Assembly (NCBI RefSeq): GCF_001509795.1
Contig: NZ_LLZN01000081.1
Location: forward strand, 9,916-73,915
Length of the DNA: 64,000 nt
Direction: 5' to 3'
Source of the DNA: Streptomyces sp. NRRL WC-3605
GTDB lineage: Bacteria; Actinomycetota; Actinomycetes; Streptomycetales; Streptomycetaceae
The translations under genes and the position numbers were made by a program. The notes beneath the pieces were generated by a model that made no database searches, had not been told where the DNA came from, and worked only from the letters and a program-made list of their open reading frames with translations. Shown here in pieces: positions 50,368 through 59,993 of the stretch. Position 1 is the first letter of the stretch. Each line of letters begins with the position of its first letter.

Positions 50368-53214
50368 TCAGTCCTCGCTGGACGAGACCGGCGTGTCGGA
50401 GGCGCCCGCCCCGTTCGCGGCGGTGGCCTTCGCGGCGGTCTTCTTCGCCGCCGTCTTCTTGGCCGTCGTCGTCTTCTTCGCCGCGGTCTTCTTGGCGGCC
50501 GTCTTCTTGGCCGGGGCCTTCTTGGCGGCGCTCTTCTTCGCCGTCTTCTTCGCGGGGCCCTTCGCCCGCTTCTCGGCGAGCAGCTCGAAGCCGCGCTCCG
50601 GGGTGATCGTCTCGACGCTGTCGCCGGAGCGCAGGGTCGCGTTCGTCTCGCCGTCCGTCACATACGGACCGAAGCGGCCGTCCTTGACAACGACGGGCTT
50701 CTCGCTCACCGGGTCGGTGCCGAGTTCCTTCAGCGGCGGCTTGGCGGCCGCGCGGCCGCGCTGCTTGGGCTGGGCGTAGATCGCCAGCGCCTCGTCCAGC
50801 GTGATCGTGAAGAGCTGCTCCTCGGACTGCAGCGACCGCGAGTCCGTGCCCTTCTTCAGATACGGGCCGTAGCGGCCGTTCTGCGCGGTGATCTCCTGGC
50901 CCTCGGCGTCCTTGCCGACGACACGCGGCAACGACATCAGCTTCAGCGCGTCGTCCAGCGTCACCGTGTCGAGCGACATCGACTTGAAGAGGGAGGCGGT
51001 GCGCGGCTTCACCGCGTTCTTGCCGGTCTTCGGGGTGCCCTCGGGGAGCACCTCGGTGACGTACGGGCCGTAGCGGCCGTCCTTGGCGACGATGGCGTGG
51101 CCGGTGGCGGGGTCGGTGCCCAGCTCGAAGTCGCCGCTGGGCTTGGCCAGCAGCTCCTCGGCCAGCTCGACGGACAGCTCGTCGGGCGCCAGGTCCTCCG
51201 GGATGTCCGCGCGCTGGTGCTCCTCGGTGTCCTTCTCGCCGCGCTCGATGTACGGGCCGTAGCGGCCGACGCGCAGCACGATGCCGTTGCCGACGGGGAA
51301 CGAGGAGACCTCGCGCGCGTCGATCGCGCCCAGGTCGGTCACCAGCTCCTTGAGGCCGCCGAGGTGGTCCCCGTCGCCGTTGCCGGCCTCGGCCGCTCCG
51401 CCGATGCCCGGGCCGTCGCCCTCGCCGAAGTAGAAGCGCTTGAGCCACGGCACGGACTGCGCCTCGCCGCGGGCGATGCGGTCGAGGTCGTCCTCCATCT
51501 TGGCGGTGAAGTCGTAGTCGACGAGCCGCCCGAAGTGCTTCTCCAGGAGGTTGACCACGGCGAAGGACAGGAAGGACGGGACGAGCGCCGTGCCCTTCTT
51601 GAACACGTAGCCGCGGTCGAGGATCGTGCCGATGATCGACGCGTACGTCGACGGGCGGCCGATCTCGCGCTCCTCGAGCTCCTTGACCAGGGACGCCTCG
51701 GTGTAGCGGGCCGGGGGCTTGGTGGCGTGCCCGTCGACCGTGATCTCCTCGGCGGTCAGCCGGTCGCCCTCGCCGACCTGCGGCAGGCGGCGCTCGCGGT
51801 CGTCGAGCTCGGCGTTCGGGTCGTCGGCGCCCTCGACGTACGCCTTGAGGAAGCCGTGGAAGGTGATCGTCTTGCCGGACGCGCTGAACTCGACGTCCCG
51901 GCCGTCGGCCGCTGTGCCGCCGATCTTGACGGTCACGCTGTTGCCGGTCGCGTCCTTCATCTGGGAGGCGACGGTCCGCTTCCAGATCAGCTCGTACAGC
52001 TTGAACTGGTCGCCGGTCAGACCCGTCTCGGCGGGCGTGCGGAAGCGGTCGCCGGAGGGGCGGATCGCCTCGTGCGCCTCCTGCGCGTTCTTGACCTTGC
52101 CCGCGTAGGTGCGGGGCTGCGGGGGCAGGTAGTCGGCGCCGTACAGCTGCGTGACCTGGGCGCGTGCGGCCGCGATCGCGGTGTCGCTCAGCGTCGTCGA
52201 GTCCGTACGCATGTACGTGATGTAGCCGTTCTCGTACAGCTTCTGCGCGACCTGCATGGTGGCCTTCGCGCCGAAGCCGAGCTTGCGGCTCGCCTCCTGC
52301 TGCAGCGTCGTCGTACGGAACGGGGCGTACGGCGAGCGGCGGTACGGCTTGGACTCGACGGAGCGGACGGCGAACTGCGTCTGCTCCAGGGCGGCGGCCA
52401 GCGCGCGGGCGTTGGCCTCGTCGAGGTGGAGGGTGTTCGCGCTCTTTAGTTGTCCCAGGGAGTCGAAGTCGCGGCCCTGCGCGACCCGCCTGCCGTCGAC
52501 GGTCTGGAGGCGGGCGACCAGCGTCGACGGGTCCGAGGGGTCCCCCGCTCGGCCGGTCGCGAAGGTGCCCGTCAGGTCCCAGTACTCGGCGGAACGAAAG
52601 GCGATGCGCTCGCGTTCCCGCTCCACGACGAGGCGCGTGGCGACGGACTGGACACGGCCGGCCGACAGGCGCGGCATGACCTTCTTCCACAGGACCGGCG
52701 AGACCTCGTAGCCGTAGAGGCGGTCGAGGATGCGGCGGGTCTCCTGGGCGTCGACCAGCTTCTGGTTCAGCTCGCGGGGGTTCGCGACGGCGGCCTGGAT
52801 CGCGGCCTTGGTGATCTCGTGGAAGACCATCCGCTTGACCGGGACCTTCGGCTTCAGCACCTCCTGGAGGTGCCATGCGATGGCCTCGCCCTCGCGGTCC
52901 TCATCGGTGGCGAGGAAGAGCTCGTCGGATTCCTTCAGCAGGTCCTTGAGCTTCTTGACCTGAGCCTTCTTATCGGCGTTGACCACATAGATCGGCGCAA
53001 AGTCGTGTTCGACGTCGACGCCGAGCCGGCGGACCTCACCCGTGTACTTCTCCGGCACCTCGGCGGCGCCGTTGGGAAGGTCGCGGATGTGCCCGACGCT
53101 CGCCTCGACTACGTAGCCGGGGCCGAGATAGCTCTTGATCGTCTTCGCCTTGGCAGGCGACTCGACGATGACGAGTCGGCGGCCGCCCTGTGCGGTCTCG
53201 CTGGTCGGGGACAA
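50368..53214 (-). CDS. topA: DNA topoisomerase I
   Basis: Type IA topoisomerase relaxing negative supercoils. 948 residues. The Toprim domain has VIVESPAKAKTIKSYLG and LATDEDREGEAIAWHL, and the active-site Tyr is in YENGYITYMRTDSTTLSD. Repeated DGRYGPYVTE/NGRYGPYLKK modules (four or five) form the actinobacterial C-terminal DNA-binding repeats, followed by a Lys/Ala-rich tail (AKKTAAKKT-type). The start is TTG 53214 (SPTSETAQGGRR), preceded by GGAGAG; the same non-ATG start is used in other Streptomyces as I recall. No ATG gives a sensible start. Confidence 0.95.
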   Translation of the reverse strand: MSPTSETAQGGRRLVIVESPAKAKTIKSYLGPGYVVEASVGHIRDLPNGAAEVPEKYTGEVRRLGVDVEHDFAPIYVVNADKKAQVKKLKDLLKESDELFLATDEDREGEAIAWHLQEVLKPKVPVKRMVFHEITKAAIQAAVANPRELNQKLVDAQETRRILDRLYGYEVSPVLWKKVMPRLSAGRVQSVATRLVVERERERIAFRSAEYWDLTGTFATGRAGDPSDPSTLVARLQTVDGRRVAQGRDFDSLGQLKSANTLHLDEANARALAAALEQTQFAVRSVESKPYRRSPYAPFRTTTLQQEASRKLGFGAKATMQVAQKLYENGYITYMRTDSTTLSDTAIAAARAQVTQLYGADYLPPQPRTYAGKVKNAQEAHEAIRPSGDRFRTPAETGLTGDQFKLYELIWKRTVASQMKDATGNSVTVKIGGTAADGRDVEFSASGKTITFHGFLKAYVEGADDPNAELDDRERRLPQVGEGDRLTAEEITVDGHATKPPARYTEASLVKELEEREIGRPSTYASIIGTILDRGYVFKKGTALVPSFLSFAVVNLLEKHFGRLVDYDFTAKMEDDLDRIARGEAQSVPWLKRFYFGEGDGPGIGGAAEAGNGDGDHLGGLKELVTDLGAIDAREVSSFPVGNGIVLRVGRYGPYIERGEKDTEEHQRADIPEDLAPDELSVELAEELLAKPSGDFELGTDPATGHAIVAKDGRYGPYVTEVLPEGTPKTGKNAVKPRTASLFKSMSLDTVTLDDALKLMSLPRVVGKDAEGQEITAQNGRYGPYLKKGTDSRSLQSEEQLFTITLDEALAIYAQPKQRGRAAAKPPLKELGTDPVSEKPVVVKDGRFGPYVTDGETNATLRSGDSVETITPERGFELLAEKRAKGPAKKTAKKSAAKKAPAKKTAAKKTAAKKTTTAKKTAAKKTAAKATAANGAGASDTPVSSSED

Positions 53215-53461
53215 CTTCGCTCTTCTCTCCGGTCGACACTGGGCCTCCCCAGGATCGGTTGCGCCCGGGGTCGGGTGGTGGTGACGCTGCGGAGTGTGAC
53301 GGTACATCCCGCCCTGTTGTCAAACGGGAAAAGCCCGCAACGGCCACTCGAACGGTAACCCGACTTCCGCCATTCCTGCCGCCCGGAGTGGCCGGCGGCC
53401 TTTTCGAGCCTTTCCGGAAGATCGGCCCCCGATTATCGGCCGCGCAGCTCACGAGCCGTGA

Positions 53462-53659
53462 TCAGAGACGGGAGAAGCCCCAGATTCCGATGATCAACGC
53501 GAGCGCCGAGACCAGGCCCGCGAGCGCCGCCGATGCGACGGGGTTCACACCGTGGGCGACGGGCCGGCGCTGCCGCACCCGGACCACGGTCCACACCGAG
53601 AGGCCCCCGCCGAACAGGGCGAACACGACGCCCATGAAGATCGCCGGTCCGGTTTCCAT
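53462..53659 (-). CDS. small two-helix membrane protein
   Basis: 65 residues from ATG 53659: METGPAIFMGVVFALFGGGL, a short Arg-rich loop (VVRVRQRRPVAHGVNP), then a second helix (SAALAGLVSALALIIGIWGF) and a basic end. Function is unknown. The frame stays open upstream to 53860, but that part is Arg/Pro-rich without a family pattern. It lies between topA and a methyltransferase on the same strand. AGGGGCGAG upstream is a weak ribosome site. Confidence 0.7.
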   Translation of the reverse strand: METGPAIFMGVVFALFGGGLSVWTVVRVRQRRPVAHGVNPVASAALAGLVSALALIIGIWGFSRL

Positions 53660-53897
53660 GATCTGGCTCGCCCCTCTTCCCGCCGCGCGTCCCCACACGC
53701 GCGTGCCTCGGCCCGGCGAGGCTGTCAGGCGCGGGGGACGGGCGGGCGAACCCGGGGTGAACGGGAGTCCGCGCGCGGCGTCGGCGTACGTGGCCGGTTC
53801 CAGGAGGTTGGCCTGTTTCGCCCGCCTCCCGGCCGCGTCCGGCGTCCCGGCCACGGCCACGTCCGACGTCCCGGCCCCGGCCGCGCCCGGCGACCCG

Positions 53898-55445
53898 TCA
53901 CCGCACGGCTTCGAGGAACCCCTGCTCCACCAGCAGCCGGATCTGGGCGGGCGTACGGTCGCGCAGCAGCACCGGGTCCTCGCTCATCAGCTGGGCGATG
54001 GCGTCCAGGATCCGGCCCGCGGTCAGCGAGCCGTCGCACACGCCGGCGAAGCCCGCGCCGACCGTGTCGACCTGGGTGGCCCGCCGCATGCCCCGGTGCT
54101 GCCGCAGCACCACGTGCTCGGGGTCCTCGGCGCCCGGCAGCCCGATCTGCTCCTGCACGACCTCGGCCACCAGCCGGAAGCGGTCCTCCAGCAGCGCGGC
54201 GTCGTCCCGGCCGCGCAGATAGTCGAGGCGCTCGAAGTGCGCGCGCACGGTGTCCCCGAGCGGCTGTTCGACGGGGTGGGGCCACTCCTCGACCGTGATC
54301 GACGGCTCGGCGGCCGACGTCCGGCGCAGGGTGACCCAGCCGAAACCGACGGCCTTCACCTTGCGCGCCTCGAACTCGTCCAGCCACGCGTCGTACCGCG
54401 CCTGGTACGCGGCCGGGTCCCCGCGGTGGTCACCGGCGTCCCGCAGCCACAGCTCGGCGTACTGCGTGACGTCCTGCACCTCGCGCTGCACGATCCACGC
54501 GTCGCAGCCGCGCGGCACCCACGCGCGGACCCGGTCCTGCCAGTCCTCGCCCTCCACGTGCTGCCAGTTGGCGAGGAACTGGGCGTACCCGCCCTCGTTC
54601 AGGCGGTCGCCCGCTCCCTGGACGACGGAGCGGCACAGGTCGTCGCCGCCCATCCCGCCGTCGCGGTACGTCAGCCGGGCGCCCGGCGAGATCACGAAGG
54701 GCGGGTTGGAGACGATCAGGTCGTACGTCTCCCCCTCCTCAAGCGGCTCGAACAGCGATCCTTCCCGCAGGTCCGCCGCCGGGGCTCCGGAGAGCGCCAG
54801 GGTGAGCGCGGTGATGTGCAGCGCGCGCGGGTTGAGGTCGGTCGCCGTCACGCGCGTGGCGTGCTGCGCGGCGTGCAGGGCCTGGATGCCGGAGCCGGTG
54901 CCGAGGTCGAGCGCGGAGGCGACCGGTGTGCGCACGGTGATCCCGGCGAGGGTCGTCGAGGCGCCGCCCACGCCGAGGACGACCTCCTCGGCCGAGTTCC
55001 CGATGCCGCCGGCACCACCGACCGCGCACCCCAGGTCGGACACGATGAACCAGTCCTCGCCCCGCGGCCCGCCGTAGGGCCGTACGTCGACCGTGGCACG
55101 GACGTCGTCGCCGCCGGCCCGAGCCAGCCAGCCGCTCTCCAGGCACGGGTCGACGGGCAGGACGTCCACCACGCGCGCGTACGGCACCGGCTGCTGGAGC
55201 AGGAACAGCCGTACGAGCGCCTCCAGTGGGGTGTCACCGCGCGTGGCCCGGAGCGCGGGCACCGTCTCGCTGCGGGCGAGCGCCGCGTACGCGGGCGCGC
55301 CCAGCAGCTCGAGCAGCCCGTCGGCGGTGAAGGAGGCCCCGAGGAGGGCCTCCCGCAGACGGGCTGCGGCATCCGGCTGCCCGGTGCCGGGCAGCGCGGG
55401 GAGGTCGGGCAGGACGGTCGGGTCAGGCTGGCTGGAGTCGCTCAC
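53898..55445 (-). CDS. class I SAM-dependent methyltransferase (RsmC/PrmC-like)
   Basis: 515 residues. A helical N-terminal domain (DAAARLREALLGASFTADGL onward) precedes a Rossmann methyltransferase core: SALDLGTGSGIQALHAAQHA, TATDLNPRALHITALTLALS, and the catalytic NPPF motif in TYDLIVSNPPFVISPGARLT, typical of N-methyltransferases on Gln, adenine or guanine. A C-terminal region of about 150 residues is specific to actinobacterial homologues. The target could be rRNA or protein. The start is ATG 55445. Confidence 0.88.
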   Translation of the reverse strand: MSDSSQPDPTVLPDLPALPGTGQPDAAARLREALLGASFTADGLLELLGAPAYAALARSETVPALRATRGDTPLEALVRLFLLQQPVPYARVVDVLPVDPCLESGWLARAGGDDVRATVDVRPYGGPRGEDWFIVSDLGCAVGGAGGIGNSAEEVVLGVGGASTTLAGITVRTPVASALDLGTGSGIQALHAAQHATRVTATDLNPRALHITALTLALSGAPAADLREGSLFEPLEEGETYDLIVSNPPFVISPGARLTYRDGGMGGDDLCRSVVQGAGDRLNEGGYAQFLANWQHVEGEDWQDRVRAWVPRGCDAWIVQREVQDVTQYAELWLRDAGDHRGDPAAYQARYDAWLDEFEARKVKAVGFGWVTLRRTSAAEPSITVEEWPHPVEQPLGDTVRAHFERLDYLRGRDDAALLEDRFRLVAEVVQEQIGLPGAEDPEHVVLRQHRGMRRATQVDTVGAGFAGVCDGSLTAGRILDAIAQLMSEDPVLLRDRTPAQIRLLVEQGFLEAVR

Positions 55446-55480
55446 GCCCTCATTGTGACCCGCGCCGCGTCATCGGGCGG

Positions 55481-56062
55481 TCAGCCGGCGGACCCGGACT
55501 CGACGGCCTGCTTGCAGCCCTCCTGCGAGGTGAGGGCCGTCTTGACGTCACCCGACTCGAGCTTCTTCAACGAGGCGATGGCGCTCTGACGCTGCGTCTC
55601 GACCTGCTTCATCTCGGCCGACACGTCCTTCAGGCCGGACGCGAACTTCCCCTGGTCCTTGGTGTTCAGCCCGTCGACCTCCTTCTTCAGGTCGCCGTAG
55701 GCGGCGGAGAGTTCGGTCAGCTTCTTGACGACGTCCTGCTGGTTCTTCGCGCCGTCCTCGACGCCGGGGGGCGCACCGGCGTCACGGATGAGCGTGGCGC
55801 GCGCCTTGTAGCCGTCGGCGAGGTCCTGGAAGGCCTTGGAGTCGGCCGCCTGCAGTTCCTTGGGCGTGCTGGAGGTGTCCTTGGCCGCCTTGGTGATCGC
55901 GACGTAGGCGGCCGAGATCTTGGCGTTCTGGGCCGGCACCTGGTCGCAGACCTTCTTGGCCCAGGCGTCGAGCTCCTTGTTGCCCTCGTCGCTCGTGCAG
56001 CCCGTCAGCGCCAGTATCAGTACCGCACCGCCGGACAGCGAGGCAGCGAGCTTCTTGTTCAC
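55481..56062 (-). CDS. small helical lipoprotein
   Basis: 193 residues from GTG 56062, set by AAGGGA 8 nt upstream. The signal peptide KLAASLSGGAVLILALTGC has lipobox LTGC. The mature part is almost entirely helical and charged (ELDAWAKKVCDQVPAQNAKI, AYGDLKKEVDGLNTKDQGKF, ETQRQSAIASLKKLESGDVK), with two Cys residues after the lipid Cys that could pair. No family name is recognised; such proteins sit on the outer face of the membrane. The 215-bp gap to hppA includes an AT-richer stretch at 56110-56160, likely its promoter. Confidence 0.83.
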   Translation of the reverse strand: MNKKLAASLSGGAVLILALTGCTSDEGNKELDAWAKKVCDQVPAQNAKISAAYVAITKAAKDTSSTPKELQAADSKAFQDLADGYKARATLIRDAGAPPGVEDGAKNQQDVVKKLTELSAAYGDLKKEVDGLNTKDQGKFASGLKDVSAEMKQVETQRQSAIASLKKLESGDVKTALTSQEGCKQAVESGSAG

Positions 56063-56277
56063 CGGTCTGGTCCCTTCGTGGCTCTCGGCCACGGGACCCT
56101 ACACGGCGGGCAGATGATGACAGGGTGCTATTTGCGGCTTTTATTACCTGTTCACGCTGTTTACACCATGTGAGACAAGCGTCACGGCGTGGGGCGTGAA
56201 CAAGCGCGGAGCGGGCGGCCGGCACGTCGATGCGCGCCGGGCCGCCCGCCCCTGGAGCCGGGCCGTCGTAAGACCGC

Positions 56278-58683
56278 CTACGAAACCACCGCGGGATCCG
56301 CCGGCTTGGACACCCTCTCGGCGTTGCCGTCGTCGCCCATGGAGATGCCACGGCGCTTGGACGCGTAGACCGAGCCGATGATCACCAGCAGCGAGGCCAC
56401 GGCGATCAGGACGCGCACGGCGACGTTCTTGTCCTCGCCGTAGCTGAACTGGATGACCGCGGGCGCGATGAGCAGCGCGACGAGGTTCATCACCTTCAGC
56501 AGCGGGTTGATCGCCGGTCCGGCGGTGTCCTTGAAGGGGTCCCCGACCGTGTCGCCGATCACCGTCGCGGCGTGGGCCTCGCTGCCCTTGCCGCCGTGGT
56601 GGCCGTCTTCGACGAGCTTCTTGGCGTTGTCCCAGGCACCTCCGGAGTTGGCGAGGAAGACCGCCATCAGCGTGCCGCAGCCGATCGCGCCCGCCAGGAA
56701 GGCGCCGAGGGCGCCGACGCCGAGCGTGAACCCGATGAAGATCGGCGCCATCACGGCGAGCAGACCGGGCGTGGCCAGCTCGCGCAGGGCGTCCCGGGTA
56801 CAGATGTCCACGACCTTGCCGTACTCCGGCTTCTCCGTGTAGTCCATGATCCCGGGCCGCTCACGGAACTGCCGCCGCACCTCGTAGACCACCGCGCCCG
56901 CCGACCGCGACACGGCGTTGATGGCGAGTCCCGAGAAGAGGAACACGACGGCCGCGCCGGCGATGAGGCCGACCAGGTTGTTGGGCTGCGAGATGTCCAT
57001 CATCAGGTTCATCGGCGCGCCCTCGCCGGTGAGCTTCTCGCCGACGTCCCGCGCTCCGGTGGTGATGGCGTCGCGGTACGACCCGAACAGCGCCGCGGCC
57101 GCCAGGACGGCTGTGGCGATGGCGATGCCCTTGGTGATGGCCTTGGTGGTGTTGCCGACCGCGTCCAGGTTGGTGAGCACCTGGGCGCCCGCGCCCTCGA
57201 CGTCGCCGGACATCTCGGCGATGCCCTGCGCGTTGTCGGAGACCGGACCGAAGGTGTCCATGGCGACGATCACACCGACCGTGGTGAGCAGGCCGGTGCC
57301 GGCGAGCGCCACCGCGAACAGCGCCAGCATGATCGACGTGCCGCCGAGCAGGAACGCCCCGTACACGCCGAGGCCGATCAGCAGGGCGGTGTAGACGGCG
57401 GACTCCAGACCGACGGAGATGCCGGCGAGGACGACGGTCGCGGGACCGGTCAGCGAGGACTTGCCGATGTCCCGGACGGGACGCCGGCTGGTCTCGGTGA
57501 AGTACCCGGTCAGCTGCTGGATGACCGCCGCGAGCACGATGCCGATGCCGACGGCGACGAGCGCCAGGATGCGCGGGTCGCCGTCCTTGGCCGCGATGGC
57601 GCCGTCGGTGACGCCGTCGAGGTCCGCGTAGGACGACGGCAGGTAGGCGAACACGGCGATCGCGACCAGCACGATCGAGATGACCGCGGAGATGAAGAAC
57701 CCGCGGTTGATCGCGGTCATGCCGCTGCGGTCGGAGCGGCGCGGCGCCACCGCGAAGATGCCGATCATCGCGGTGATCACGCCGATCGCGGGCACGATCA
57801 GCGGGAACGCGAGCCCCAGGTCGCCGAACGCGGCCGAACCGAGGATCAGGGCGGCGACCAGCGTCACCGCGTACGACTCGAAGAGGTCGGCCGCCATTCC
57901 GGCGCAGTCGCCGACGTTGTCGCCCACGTTGTCGGCGATGGTCGCGGCATTGCGCGGGTCGTCCTCCGGAATGCCCTGTTCGACCTTGCCGACCAGGTCG
58001 GCGCCGACGTCGGCGGCCTTGGTGAAGATGCCACCGCCGACACGCATGAACATCGCGATCAGCGCGGCACCGAGACCGAATCCTTCGAGCACCTTCGGCG
58101 CGTCGGCCGCGTAGACGAGCACCACACAGGAGGCGCCCAGCAGACCGAGCCCCACCGTGAACATGCCGACGACGCCGCCCGTGCGGAAAGCGATCTTCAT
58201 GGCCTTGTGCGAGACGGCGGTGAGATCCTTTTCCGGCTCACCTTCCGCGGGGGTCGCTTCCCGTGCCGCCGCGGCGACGCGCACATTGCTGCGCACGGCG
58301 AGCCACATGCCGATATAGCCGGTGGCAGCCGAGAACGCGGCGCCGATCAGGAAGAAGACCGATCGGCCGATGCGCTGATTCCAGTCGTCCGCGGGCAGCA
58401 GCATGAGCAGGAAGAACACGACGACGGCGAATACGCCGAGCGTGCGCAGCTGACGGGCCAGATAGGCGTTGGCGCCTTCCTGGACCGCGGCGGCGATCTC
58501 CTTCATGCTGTCGGTACCCTCGCCCGCGGCGAGCACCTGACGCACCAGGACGCCGGCGACGACGAGCGCCGCCAGGGCGACCACGCCGATCACCGAGATG
58601 ATCACCCGGTTGTCATCCGTCAGTACGGCCGCTGCGAGAGTAGTGGGATGGTCAAGCTGATGAGGGGTAGAAAGCCCCGCCAT
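56278..58683 (-). CDS. hppA: proton-translocating membrane pyrophosphatase
   Basis: 801 residues, about 16 membrane helices. Couples PPi hydrolysis to proton pumping. The PPi/Mg site is in DVGADLVGKVEQGIPEDDPR and DNVGDNVGDCAGMAADLFES, with a further acidic motif in DNAQGIAEMSGDV and DTVGDPFKDTAGPAINPLLK. The Lys in DAVGNTTKAITKG is the residue found in K+-independent enzymes. ATG 58683 follows a strong AAGGAGG at 5 nt. It may scavenge PPi together with the soluble Ppa encoded at 22 kb. Confidence 0.96.
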   Translation of the reverse strand: MAGLSTPHQLDHPTTLAAAVLTDDNRVIISVIGVVALAALVVAGVLVRQVLAAGEGTDSMKEIAAAVQEGANAYLARQLRTLGVFAVVVFFLLMLLPADDWNQRIGRSVFFLIGAAFSAATGYIGMWLAVRSNVRVAAAAREATPAEGEPEKDLTAVSHKAMKIAFRTGGVVGMFTVGLGLLGASCVVLVYAADAPKVLEGFGLGAALIAMFMRVGGGIFTKAADVGADLVGKVEQGIPEDDPRNAATIADNVGDNVGDCAGMAADLFESYAVTLVAALILGSAAFGDLGLAFPLIVPAIGVITAMIGIFAVAPRRSDRSGMTAINRGFFISAVISIVLVAIAVFAYLPSSYADLDGVTDGAIAAKDGDPRILALVAVGIGIVLAAVIQQLTGYFTETSRRPVRDIGKSSLTGPATVVLAGISVGLESAVYTALLIGLGVYGAFLLGGTSIMLALFAVALAGTGLLTTVGVIVAMDTFGPVSDNAQGIAEMSGDVEGAGAQVLTNLDAVGNTTKAITKGIAIATAVLAAAALFGSYRDAITTGARDVGEKLTGEGAPMNLMMDISQPNNLVGLIAGAAVVFLFSGLAINAVSRSAGAVVYEVRRQFRERPGIMDYTEKPEYGKVVDICTRDALRELATPGLLAVMAPIFIGFTLGVGALGAFLAGAIGCGTLMAVFLANSGGAWDNAKKLVEDGHHGGKGSEAHAATVIGDTVGDPFKDTAGPAINPLLKVMNLVALLIAPAVIQFSYGEDKNVAVRVLIAVASLLVIIGSVYASKRRGISMGDDGNAERVSKPADPAVVS

Positions 58684-58739
58684 TCGTCCTCCTTGACGCT
58701 TGGGCTGAGCTCAAGATGTGGACGGATTCTAGGTACCGG

Positions 58740-58950
58740 AACCTGATCAAAACAGATGGCGGTAAGCGGAATTGGCCTTCACATGCCGTTCAGCAAATGA
58801 TCGACATCCAGCCACAGAACCCGAAAGCGCTAATGCCCCAAAACCATTGACGCCCTGATTGCCCCTTGATCCGATGATCGCGACCTTGATCAATGATCGG
58901 ACAATCGATCGTGAATTCCTTCACGAATTCACCGGCGTCATACGATAAAA
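58740..58950. promoter_or_regulatory. AT-richer gap with inverted repeats upstream of hppA
   Basis: The 328-bp gap between hppA and the anti-sigma gene holds no gene. It is clearly less GC-rich than its surroundings and carries an exact 8-bp inverted repeat, GTGAATTC-N6-GAATTCAC, near 58910-58931. Several GATC words cluster at 58840-58910 in partly symmetric form (TTGATCCGATGATCG, TTGATCAATGATCGGA). The hppA promoter is expected here. No known operator was recognised. Confidence 0.5.
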
Positions 58951-58952
58951 CA

Positions 58953-58983
58953 CGAAGGGGCCCTGCTCAGCAGGACCCCTTCG
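58953..58983 (-). terminator. hairpin after the anti-sigma gene
   Basis: Arms CGAAGGGGCCCTGCT (58953-58967) and AGCAGGACCCCTTCG (58969-58983) pair at 14 of 15 positions with a 1-nt loop. It lies 29 bp beyond the stop of the RsbW-like gene and ends the bldG operon. Confidence 0.82.
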
Positions 58984-59011
58984 GAAGAAGTGCGCGGATG
59001 CCTCAGTTGGT

Positions 59012-59446
59012 TCAGGGCAGCACCACGGTCTGCGGCGCGGTCGGCCACGTCATACGGATGAGACCGCCGTGCTCGCCCGCCGAGACCTCGACGTCGTCGA
59101 CGAGCCCGCTGATGACCGCGAGGCCCATCTCGTCCTCCTCGGCGTCGATCTCGTCGCCACCGGGACCACCGGCGGCCCCCTCACCGGGAACGGCGTGCGG
59201 GGCCTTGTCGCCGACCTCGATGGAGAACTGTTTCTCCTCCTCGATCAGCGACACCTTCACCGGCGCCGTGATGCCGACGCTCTGGTGCAGTCCGACGGCA
59301 CGGCTGCACGCCTCACCCACGGCGAGCCTGACCTCGTCCAGGACGGCCTCGTCCACTCCGGCCCTGCGCGCCACCGCTGCCGCCACCAGACGGGCGGTCC
59401 TGACGTGCTCGGGCAGCGCGCTGAAGCGGAGTTCAACGGTGGCCAT
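59012..59446 (-). CDS. RsbW-like anti-sigma factor, BldG partner
   Basis: 144 residues with a HATPase_c_2 fold: VELRFSALPEHVRTARLVAA, the N-box in LDEVRLAVGEACSRAVGLHQ and VKVSLIEEEKQFSIEVGD. A degenerate Gly-rich loop (GEGAAGGPGGDE) and MGLAVISGLVDDVEVSAGEH complete the domain. In S. coelicolor the gene after bldG encodes an anti-sigma factor that binds BldG; the same order and spacing (123 bp) appear here. It probably phosphorylates or sequesters BldG and sigma factors controlling development and stress. ATG 59446 follows GAGGGGG. Confidence 0.9.
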   Translation of the reverse strand: MATVELRFSALPEHVRTARLVAAAVARRAGVDEAVLDEVRLAVGEACSRAVGLHQSVGITAPVKVSLIEEEKQFSIEVGDKAPHAVPGEGAAGGPGGDEIDAEEDEMGLAVISGLVDDVEVSAGEHGGLIRMTWPTAPQTVVLP

Positions 59447-59569
59447 GCATCCCCCTCGGAACTTCGGGCGTGCTGTCAGGGGGACCGGGCCGCCGAAAGC
59501 CCAGTCCCCCGTCTCCTAACCACTTCCCAGTCCGGGCACGCGTCACCGCGCCCCCGGGTGTGCGGTGAC

Positions 59570-59911
59570 TCAGTCGGTCGCCGCCACCGCTTCCTCGACC
59601 GAGGTGTGGATCGGGAACACCTTGGTCAGGCCGGTGATACGGAAAATCTTGAGAATGCGCTCCTGGTTGCAGACCAGGCGCAGGGAGCCCTCATGGGCAC
59701 GCACGCGCTTCAGGCCGCCGACCAGCACGCCGAGCCCGGTGGAGTCGAGGAAGTCCACGCCCTCCATGTCGACGACGAGGTGGAAACTCCCGTCGTTCAC
59801 CAGCTCGACCAGCTGCTCGCGCAGCTTGGGCGCGGTATATACGTCGATTTCGCCACCGACCTCGACGACCGTACGATCGCCGACGGTACGGGTCGACAGG
59901 GACAGGTCCAC
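59570..59911 (-). CDS. bldG: BldG anti-anti-sigma factor
   Basis: 113 residues, a STAS-domain protein like SpoIIAA/RsbV, needed in Streptomyces for aerial hyphae and antibiotic production. The phospho-acceptor is Ser57 in [16 protein letters not shown]-terminal [20 protein letters not shown] and C-terminal [20 protein letters not shown] match the family. GTG 59911 follows GGAGG. The downstream gene encodes the antagonistic kinase-like protein. The 82-bp divergent gap to the helicase gene should contain the bldG promoters. Confidence 0.95.
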
Positions 59912-59993
59912 GGATCCTCCAGCACCTTGCTATCGAGCGGTCGCCCCTCGGGACACCTCGGCTTGCAACCCCAAGGACGGTTCGCCAGCCGCG

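Noticed and set aside
53660..53860. N-terminal extension of the small membrane protein
   Set aside because: The added residues are Arg/Pro/Gly-rich with imperfect short repeats, and the shorter form starting METGPAIFMG has the shape of a complete two-helix protein.
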